In this document: positions 57,903-64,000 of the stretch, piece by piece
Layout: every line of letters starts with the position of its first letter
Position numbering within the stretch: position 1 is the first letter of the stretch
Source: an uncultured Draconibacterium sp.
Lineage (GTDB): Bacteria > Bacteroidota > Bacteroidia > Bacteroidales > Prolixibacteraceae
Direction of reading: 5' to 3'
Assembly: GCF_963677575.1 (NCBI RefSeq)
Contig: NZ_OY782038.1
Coordinates: 4,033,501 to 4,097,500 of the forward strand
DNA: 64,000 bases
Notes under the pieces: model-generated
The model's database searches: none
What the model was told of the DNA's origin: nothing
What the model saw: the letters and a program-made list of their open reading frames with translations, nothing else
Translations under genes and position numbers: made by a program

Positions 57903-60900
57903 ATGCAGATCATGCAACACACAAAATTAATCAATAACACTCTTGGTTGGCTTGTTTTTATCGTCGCTTGTATAACTTATTTTGCAACGCTTGAACCTAC
58001 AGTAAGCTGGTGGGATTGTGGCGAGTTTATTACAAGTGCTTTTAAATTGGAAGTTGGTCACCCGCCGGGTGCACCTACGTTTATGATTTTGGGACGGATA
58101 CTTACGCTGTTTGCTCCCGATGCCACCAAGGCCGCTGTTATGGTTAATTCCCTGTCGGCTATTGCAAGTGCCGCAACAATTATGTTTTTGTACTGGACGA
58201 TCGTACATCTTGCCAAAAAACTTTTTCCGGAGGATAAACTAAGTGCCGGCGAACAGATTGCAGTGTGGGGAAGTGGTTTGGTTGGTGCTTTGGCTTTTAC
58301 TTTTACTGATTCGTTTTGGTTTTCGGCAGTAGAAGGCGAGGTTTATGCACTGTCGTCGTTGTTTACGGCCATGGTATTTTGGGCCATCTTGAAATGGGAA
58401 AATGTGGCGCACGAAAAATATGCAAACCGCTGGTTGGTTCTCATTGCATATTTGATGGGCTTATCAATTGGCGTTCACCTGTTGAACCTGTTGGCTATTC
58501 CGGCCATCGGAATGGTTTATTATTTCAAAAAATACGAATTCTCATGGAAAGGAGTGATCTATGCCTTGGCAGCGTCGATGGGTATTCTGCTGGGTATTCA
58601 ATATGGAATTATTCCGGGAGTGCCACGTGTTGCTTTTGTTTTCGATCGCATTTTTGTTAATGCATTCGGACTGCCGTTTAACTCGGGAATATTGTTTATG
58701 GGCGCCTTGTTGGTAGCTGGGTCCGTTTGGGGAATCAATTACACCCGGAAAAGAAACAAGGTAGTGCTGAACACGGCACTTACAATGGTTATTGTAATTC
58801 TGATTGGATATTCATCGTTTGCGCTGATTGTTATTCGGGCGTCGGCCAATCCGCCAATGAACCAGAATAGTCCGGATAATGCTTTTGCGCTGGTTCGTTA
58901 CCTGAACCGCGAGCAGTATGGCGACCGCCCGCTGGCAAAAGGACCGTATTACAATGCCCCGCGTATTGGAACCAAAGATCCAAAAGAGCAATACAATAAA
59001 GTTAACGGGAAATATGAAATTACCGGGACAATGCCGGGTGGTTCGGTTTACGAGCCAAAAATGGAGACTTTTTTCCCGCGGATGTACAGCGACAAAGCAA
59101 ACCATATTCAGGCTTATAAAGACTGGGGAAAAGTTAAAGGAACGCCGGTAAGGGTGCGCGAGCGGGGCGAAGTTAAAACCCTGCAAAAGCCAACTTTTGG
59201 CGAAAACCTACGCTTCTTTTTTAGTTACCAGGTTGGGCATATGTACATGCGCTATTTTATGTGGAACTTTGTGGGCCGGCAAAACGATATACAAGGTCAC
59301 GGAAGTTTCGAAAATGGAAACTGGGTAAGCGGTATTTCGTTTATCGATGAGCCCAAAACAGGGCCGCGCGATAATATGCCCGAGTGGATGAAAAACGATC
59401 CGAGTAGAAATGTATATTACTTTTTACCGCTGTTGTTGGGACTTCTGGGCTTATTCTTTCAGTATAACCAGGGCAAAAGAGGAAAAGAAACTTTTGCAGT
59501 TACCATGCTGCTGTTTATACTCACCGGAATTGCGATTGTGGTTTACCTGAACCAGTATCCGTACCAACCTCGCGAACGTGATTATGCTTATGCAGGCTCG
59601 TTTTATGCTTTTGCCATTTGGATTGGACTGGGCGTACTGGCCGTTTATACCGGGTTAAAGAAAGTGCTGAAAGGAGCGCCGGGAGCCGTGCTGGCTACTG
59701 TAATTTCGGTGGTTGCCGTGCCGTGCGTGCTGGCGTCTCAAAACTGGGATGATCACGACCGCTCGGGAAAATACATGACCCGCGATTATGCCAAAAACTA
59801 CCTCGAGTCGTGTGCGCCAAATGCTATCCTGTTTACCTATGGCGATAACGATACTTTTCCGCTGTGGTATGTGCAGGAAGTGGAAGGTGTGCGTCGGGAT
59901 GTTAAAATCGTAAACATCAGTTATTTAGGAATGGACTGCTACATCAATCAGCAGCAGTTTAAAACATACGATGCCGATCCGGTTCCATTTACTTTCACAA
60001 AAGATAAATACTACATGGGGCGCATGGATGCCGTTCTTTTTCAGGACCGGATAAAAGGATCGGTGGAGTTGAGCGAAGCCATGGAGTTTTTAGGCAGCGA
60101 CGATGTGCGTACCAAGGTGCAAGTTACCAGCGGAGCAATGTTGGATTACCTGCCGTCGCGCGATTTCCATATTACGGTTGATAAGCAGAAAGCTCTGGAT
60201 TCGGGAACTGTAAAATCCGAAGATGCCGATCTTATTGCCGACAGAGTGAGCTTTAAGATTTCCGATAATATGATCACAAAAAGTGAAATGGCTGTGTTGA
60301 ATATGATTGCTGCCAACAACTGGGAGCGCCCGATCTATATTGATCATAGTTTGGTGTTTACCGGAAATATTCACTTCCTCGACTGGCTGCAATTTGAAGG
60401 ACTTGCTTATCGGTTTGTACCGATACGGACGCCAAAACAAGGGATAACTGCCGGAAGAATCGATACCGATATTCTTTACGATAATGTGATGAATAAATTT
60501 GTTTGGGGAAATGTAAACGATCCGGATATTCATATGGATGAGTACAACCGCAAACAGATAAACATTATGCAGGCGCGCTATATGTTTACACGTTTGTCGC
60601 AAGCCTTATTAGCAAAAGGAGAAAAGGAAAAGGCCATTGAGGTGGCTGATAAAATGTTCGAGCTTTTCCCGAACGAGAAAATGCCCCTCGATTACAGTTC
60701 GTTTCAAATGGCTGGGCAGTATTATGGTGCCGGAGCCATAGAAAAAGGAAATGAGAAAGTTCGCATTATGGCTGATAACTGTTTTGCTATGCTTGATTAT
60801 TTTGCTTCGTTGCCCAACAATCTTGCTGCAGCGATACAAGGCGAGCAAAACCGTCAGATCTCGCATTTACGAAACCTGGTGATACTTACACGAAACTACA

Positions 60901-60980
60901 ATCAGGATGAGTTGAATGCTGAACTGGATGCCAAATTGCAGGAATTGATTGCAAAGTTCCAGAATAAAGCCGGTGCTTAA
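57903..60980 (+). CDS. DUF2723 membrane protein, GT-C-like glycosyltransferase
   Basis: A 1025-residue multispanning protein of the DUF2723 family. The N-terminal half has about ten helices and the conserved early luminal-type motif PTVSWWDCGEFI (residues about 32-43) with GHPPGAPTF near 53. The Asp-Glu pair resembles the catalytic acidic motif of GT-C fold protein-mannosyltransferases, so a lipid-linked-sugar transfer role is inferred. The C-terminal half (residues about 600-1025) is soluble with a TPR-like end. The protein is widely conserved and large in Bacteroidota. The tail overlaps the convergent HEAT gene by 4 bp. Confidence 0.82.
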   Translation: MQIMQHTKLINNTLGWLVFIVACITYFATLEPTVSWWDCGEFITSAFKLEVGHPPGAPTFMILGRILTLFAPDATKAAVMVNSLSAIASAATIMFLYWTIVHLAKKLFPEDKLSAGEQIAVWGSGLVGALAFTFTDSFWFSAVEGEVYALSSLFTAMVFWAILKWENVAHEKYANRWLVLIAYLMGLSIGVHLLNLLAIPAIGMVYYFKKYEFSWKGVIYALAASMGILLGIQYGIIPGVPRVAFVFDRIFVNAFGLPFNSGILFMGALLVAGSVWGINYTRKRNKVVLNTALTMVIVILIGYSSFALIVIRASANPPMNQNSPDNAFALVRYLNREQYGDRPLAKGPYYNAPRIGTKDPKEQYNKVNGKYEITGTMPGGSVYEPKMETFFPRMYSDKANHIQAYKDWGKVKGTPVRVRERGEVKTLQKPTFGENLRFFFSYQVGHMYMRYFMWNFVGRQNDIQGHGSFENGNWVSGISFIDEPKTGPRDNMPEWMKNDPSRNVYYFLPLLLGLLGLFFQYNQGKRGKETFAVTMLLFILTGIAIVVYLNQYPYQPRERDYAYAGSFYAFAIWIGLGVLAVYTGLKKVLKGAPGAVLATVISVVAVPCVLASQNWDDHDRSGKYMTRDYAKNYLESCAPNAILFTYGDNDTFPLWYVQEVEGVRRDVKIVNISYLGMDCYINQQQFKTYDADPVPFTFTKDKYYMGRMDAVLFQDRIKGSVELSEAMEFLGSDDVRTKVQVTSGAMLDYLPSRDFHITVDKQKALDSGTVKSEDADLIADRVSFKISDNMITKSEMAVLNMIAANNWERPIYIDHSLVFTGNIHFLDWLQFEGLAYRFVPIRTPKQGITAGRIDTDILYDNVMNKFVWGNVNDPDIHMDEYNRKQINIMQARYMFTRLSQALLAKGEKEKAIEVADKMFELFPNEKMPLDYSSFQMAGQYYGAGAIEKGNEKVRIMADNCFAMLDYFASLPNNLAAAIQGEQNRQISHLRNLVILTRNYNQDELNAELDAKLQELIAKFQNKAGA

Positions 60981-61513
60981 CCTCCGTTTTGTTGAATTTG
61001 CCGAAATAGTTTTGTAGCCAGTTTTTTACCCCGCGACCGAATACCGGCAGTAGGATGGTATTCCATTTCCTGCTCGATTAATTGCAGAACTTCTGGTTTT
61101 AAGTCAGGTTCCATTTCCGAAATGTTATAAAGAATTTGCATGGCATGCACGCGAACTGCCACGGCCTCACTGCCCGAGGTAAATGTTTCAATGCAATAAT
61201 CAAACAGAAAACCAATGTGCTCATCGCTTATTTTATTCATGCTGATAAGCTTTAGCCAGTGACGGCGTTTGCTGGCATTCTTTTCTATTTTCAGTTGCTC
61301 AATCAGTGCCGGAAGATAAGGCTGCAAGAGCTCCGGCTTTTCGTCATGAATTTTATCGACAAGGTAGGCTGCACGCCAGCTTCTTTGCCGGGTGTCGTTA
61401 AGGGCAAGTTGAATGAGTGTATTAAACTGCGTCGGGTCGTTTAGCATTGATGCGGCCACAATTTCAATGTTTTCCCAGGCGTCGAGATGTTCGAAAAGTT
61501 CTTGTTCTGTCAT
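60977..61513 (-). CDS. HEAT-repeat-like protein of unknown function
   Basis: A 178-residue alpha-helical protein with helix-pair repeats (SWRAAYLVDKIHDEKPELLQ near 45; VRVHAMQILYNISEMEP near 123) resembling HEAT or DNA-alkylation-repair type repeats. It has no signal peptide or known catalytic residues. The C-terminus is basic and Gln-rich (KKLATKLFRQIQQNGG). It converges with the DUF2723 gene. Confidence 0.68.
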   Translation of the reverse strand: MTEQELFEHLDAWENIEIVAASMLNDPTQFNTLIQLALNDTRQRSWRAAYLVDKIHDEKPELLQPYLPALIEQLKIEKNASKRRHWLKLISMNKISDEHIGFLFDYCIETFTSGSEAVAVRVHAMQILYNISEMEPDLKPEVLQLIEQEMEYHPTAGIRSRGKKLATKLFRQIQQNGG

Positions 61514-61578
61514 CGGTGGTTGATTTCATAACGAGCAGAAAAGATAGAAAATAATTCGCAAGTTTCTATTTTTACCGA

Positions 61579-62004
61579 ATGATTCAAGTTACCTGTGCCA
61601 TAATAATCGATCGAGGGAAAATTCTTGTTGCTCAAAATAACGAAAACTCTGATCATCCTTTTAAGTGGGAATTTCCCGGAGGAAAAGTAAAATCCGGCGA
61701 AACCGAAAAAGAGTGTATCGTTCGAGAAATAGAGGAAGAATTAAATCTGACTATTGAAGTGGTGGAGGCTCTAACTCCGGTTGAACACGATTATAAAATT
61801 AAAGTTATTCGTTTGATTCCTTTTGTTTGTTCGCACGTTCTGGGTAAAATAAAGTTGAACGATCATAACGCAGTGAAATGGGTGACTTTTGATGAGTTGG
61901 ATGAACTTGATTTAGCGGAGGCCGATAGGGTTTTGATTCAAATGCCGGAGAATTGTGAACGATTAAAGAAATACACCGGGGAACAAATGAACCAGTCCCG
62001 ATAA
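61579..62004 (+). CDS. Nudix hydrolase, MutT-like
   Basis: A 141-residue Nudix protein. The Nudix box reads GGKVKSGETEKEC and continues REIEEELNL, matching GX5EX7REUXEE. N-terminal CAIIIDRGKILVAQ and the FKWEFPGGKV segment fit the MutT/8-oxo-dGTP group, although the substrate is uncertain. Its 3' end overlaps a convergent membrane-protein gene by 42 bp. Confidence 0.88.
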   Translation: MIQVTCAIIIDRGKILVAQNNENSDHPFKWEFPGGKVKSGETEKECIVREIEEELNLTIEVVEALTPVEHDYKIKVIRLIPFVCSHVLGKIKLNDHNAVKWVTFDELDELDLAEADRVLIQMPENCERLKKYTGEQMNQSR

Positions 62005-62466
62005 TACACCTGCCCATCCGATTATCGATAAGATCATATACAAAACCGTGTGTCGTCGATGAGCGTAATATTTATTGGCCAGAAAAGCGCCAATGGGTAT
62101 GGTTAGTATTACAGGTGTGGCGATTATAACTCCCCAAAATCCGTAATTCGATTTCATACGTGTGATAAAACGATTTCGGCGGGTGAATATTCGTCTGGGC
62201 TTTTTCTTCAGTCTGTTGATGCACCAGTTGCGATAGCTTCCTCGCATTGAATTCGGAATAGCTTTGCACAAACACGGCCATAACAACATTAATCCACGGT
62301 TTAAGGGTTTGCTGATGTAGTAAAAAAACAGAAATCCTCCGATTCCCCCGGTAAGCACTGCTAGTAGCGCGTACTTATAATCGAGGCCAATAATCATGGC
62401 ATAAGGAAGAGTAACAATATACTTAACCGATGCCAGCAATACGATATGTATCATTTTTAGCAACAC
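61963..62466 (-). CDS. Membrane protein of unknown function
   Basis: A 167-residue protein with three to four hydrophobic segments (near residues 8-28, 35-52, 110-128 and 140-160) and a basic loop (RLKKKPRRIFTRRNRFITR near 85). No family was recognised. It overlaps the Nudix gene by 42 bp at the 3' ends. The start at 62466 could be replaced by Met5 (62454). Confidence 0.6.
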   Translation of the reverse strand: MLLKMIHIVLLASVKYIVTLPYAMIIGLDYKYALLAVLTGGIGGFLFFYYISKPLNRGLMLLWPCLCKAIPNSMRGSYRNWCINRLKKKPRRIFTRRNRFITRMKSNYGFWGVIIATPVILTIPIGAFLANKYYAHRRHTVLYMILSIIGWAGVLSGLVHLFPGVFL

Positions 62467-63240
62467 AATTACCCTTTCGTGTGCTGATAAAACGCACGAG
62501 GGAATGAAAAGGTTGCGGACCTGTATCGACCTTTATATATTCTTAACGATTATTAAACATGTTAGCCAACCACATTCGTTCAATTTTATACAAAGTCCGT
62601 CGAATGAGAAATTAAGATCGATTTTTTATAGATTAGATTTGATTCAATGATATGGCTATTAGGTTTGAAGAAATCTATATTGCAATTCCTGCCGGAGGCT
62701 ATCATTTTTGTCTTGACACAAAAACGATACACGAGGAAGGCATTTCCGAGCTCAAGGCTACTTTTGATCTTTACCCTACGTTTTCATAAAACCTAAATTC
62801 GGACGGGTGATCTCCTCAATTCTTCGGAGCTTCCCGCTCTCACTAAAGTTTTATTTCAACTCCTGGCAAATACCAAAAGAGGCTGTTCCACTTATGCGAA
62901 TTCAGAACAATTGGGAAAATGTTCGAAGCTTCGGCCTCGGCCGGTGAGCCGAAAAACAAGCGGTGACGGCGTTAAAAAATTACTGATGTTTGAGGAGCCC
63001 CGAAGTTTCGGGGGGGAGTTTCAGGAATTTTAGCTGGCATCGCGTAGCTTTTCCGAGCGAAGTGGGCGCAGCCTTGGGTTTTGTGTTTACTATTTGGGCT
63101 AAGCCAAATAGTAAAATCTGCTCGATAGAGCGAAAACTATTTCTTATCGCTGATAACTTTGATTTATCCAGCTTCTGTAAAATCACAGCCCTAGTCAAAT
63201 TGGGAATTTTCAGGATTTTTGTATAGTTACATAGCTGGTA
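62467..63240. other. Degenerate, probably non-coding region
   Basis: About 770 bp with only short open frames. One (62651-62788) reads MAIRFEEIYIAIPAGGYHF but has no family. The DNA around 62995-63120 (a stretch rich in GAAGTTTCGGGG, GCGCAGCC and ATTTGGGC followed by its inverse GCCCAAAT-type match) resembles dispersed Bacteroidota repeats. The segments TTTGGGCTAAGCCAAATAG near 63095 form a small inverted repeat. Nothing functional could be supported. Confidence 0.5.
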
Positions 63241-64000
63241 TTAGCCAACCACATTAATTGGTTCCCCATCAATAAATGCCTTTAAATTATTAACAGCAAT
63301 CTGCATTAATCGTTGGCGGGCTTCAAGAGTTGCCCAGGCAATGTGTGGCGTTATAAAGCAGTTCTTTGCTTTGGGCAACGGATTTTCGGATAGCGCAGGT
63401 TCCACCGACAATACATCAAGGCCGGCACCCGCAATCTGGTCGTTGTTTAGCGCATCGGCTAAATCCTGTTCGTTTATCAGTGGTCCGCGGCCGGTGTTTA
63501 TCAAAAAAGCCGTTGGTTTCATTCTGCTAATGGTAGTTTTATTTATGAAACCTTGATTCTCGCTGGTAAGCGGGCAGTTGATACTGATAAAATCGCTGGT
63601 CGCCAGTAAAGTTTCAAGATCAACTTGTCGGGCATCGAGATCGGTCGTTTTTTTGCTGCGATTGTTGAAAATCACTTTCATACCAAAAGCCAGTGCTATG
63701 CACGCAACGGCTTGTCCGATCTGCCCGAAACCTATAATGCCCAGTGTTTTCCCGGCCAGCTCGGTTTGTGCCGACAGCCAGTAGGCAAAGTCTTTGCTTG
63801 TTGCCCATTCTCCATTGCTAACCGATTTGGCGTGCAAACCCACCTTGTTGGAAAAATGCAGGATATGGGCAAATACCAACTGCGCTACCGATTGCGTGCT
63901 ATACGCCGGAATATTACAAACTGTAATTCCTGCATCGCTGGCTGCAGCTGTATCAACAACATTATAACCTGTTGCCAGCACTCCAATGAATTTTAGCAGG
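63241..64000 (-). CDS. D-2-hydroxyacid dehydrogenase (5' end outside window)
   Basis: The minus frame is open from 63241 through the window edge; the upstream residues LLKFIGVLATGYNVVD continue the family sequence, so the Met or GTG near 63981 is internal. The NAD-binding GFGQIGQAVA lies mid-protein, with the catalytic Arg in NTGRGPLI, Glu in LSVEPAL and His in ITPHIAWAT. The sequence resembles glycerate/hydroxypyruvate reductases. Only the C-terminal 252 residues are visible. Confidence 0.88.
   Translation of the reverse strand, partial: LLKFIGVLATGYNVVDTAAASDAGITVCNIPAYSTQSVAQLVFAHILHFSNKVGLHAKSVSNGEWATSKDFAYWLSAQTELAGKTLGIIGFGQIGQAVACIALAFGMKVIFNNRSKKTTDLDARQVDLETLLATSDFISINCPLTSENQGFINKTTISRMKPTAFLINTGRGPLINEQDLADALNNDQIAGAGLDVLSVEPALSENPLPKAKNCFITPHIAWATLEARQRLMQIAVNNLKAFIDGEPINVVG

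Noticed and set aside
1..64000. Restriction-modification, toxin-antitoxin or anti-phage defence system
   Set aside because: No methyltransferase, nuclease-toxin pair, Abi-type or CRISPR-associated gene was found; the accessory DNA is insertion sequences and repeats.

Overview
The window is a stretch of a Bacteroidota chromosome, probably a Marinilabiliales/Prolixibacteraceae-like marine or anaerobic lineage (the order is an inference). Evidence: at least twelve exact matches to the Bacteroidota -7 promoter box TAnnTTTG upstream of genes, almost no Shine-Dalgarno sequences, PorV-like and CHU-type surface proteins, a DUF2723 glycosyltransferase-like protein, a propeller sensor kinase, and Bacteroidota-typical insertion sequences (IS4, IS982, IS3 and ISAon1 families). 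Most of the window is ordinary core genome. The accessory part is one insertion-sequence pile-up (52.3-57.6 kb) and a few repeat-bearing intergenic regions.

Layout. 0-2.7 kb (-): an outer-membrane HHH/beta-barrel gene (cut by the window edge) behind a PorV-like gene, then purE. 3.3-8.0 kb (+): hpt, adk, obgE, a PAP2 phosphatase and a membrane-anchored MutS-like ATPase, the last three nearly back to back. 8.0-8.7 kb: a non-coding region with a mirror-symmetric 21-bp-period array, a DnaA-box-like site, an exact promoter and a 13-bp leader hairpin. 8.7-15.6 kb (+): parE, parC, aroK and a ThDP enzyme. 15.7-17.0 kb: a complete IS4-family element with a 9-bp target duplication. 17-24.3 kb (+): a Pif1-like helicase, an unknown secreted protein followed by a helicase-tail-like remnant, a propeller histidine kinase and an L,D-transpeptidase lipoprotein. 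24.3-34 kb: mixed metabolic genes (fsa, M23/LysM peptidase, esterase, DUF302-like, lysC, MBL hydrolase, isochorismatase-like, SIS isomerase, sucCD). 34.1-43.6 kb (-): arsC-like, ppk1, prfB with its programmed frameshift, recX, an aspartyl protease, an ABC ATPase/DUF5687 pair and a lamin-tail surface protein. 43.7-51.9 kb: asd (+), serS, marC, rpmA (with an unusual C-terminal HHH domain), rplU, an ECF sigma factor with a membrane partner, a DUF151/UVR nuclease-like gene and a nucleoside transporter.

52.3-57.6 kb: an IS982 element whose first catalytic Asp is replaced by Tyr, an abutting IS3 element whose orfB carries one amber codon, a 65-bp fragment of an ISAon1 element, and two nearly identical ISAon1 copies in tandem, ending next to tRNA-Gln(TTG). 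57.9-64 kb: a DUF2723 protein, a HEAT-like protein, a Nudix hydrolase, a membrane protein, a degenerate AT-rich/repeat-like gap and a D-2-hydroxyacid dehydrogenase (cut by the window edge).

There is no obvious defence system, CRISPR array, prophage or biosynthetic cluster. The most unusual signals are the symmetric 21-bp array upstream of the topoisomerase IV operon, in which every deviation from perfect pairing is a G-U wobble on the same strand, and the ribosomal protein L27 fused to a helix-hairpin-helix domain.
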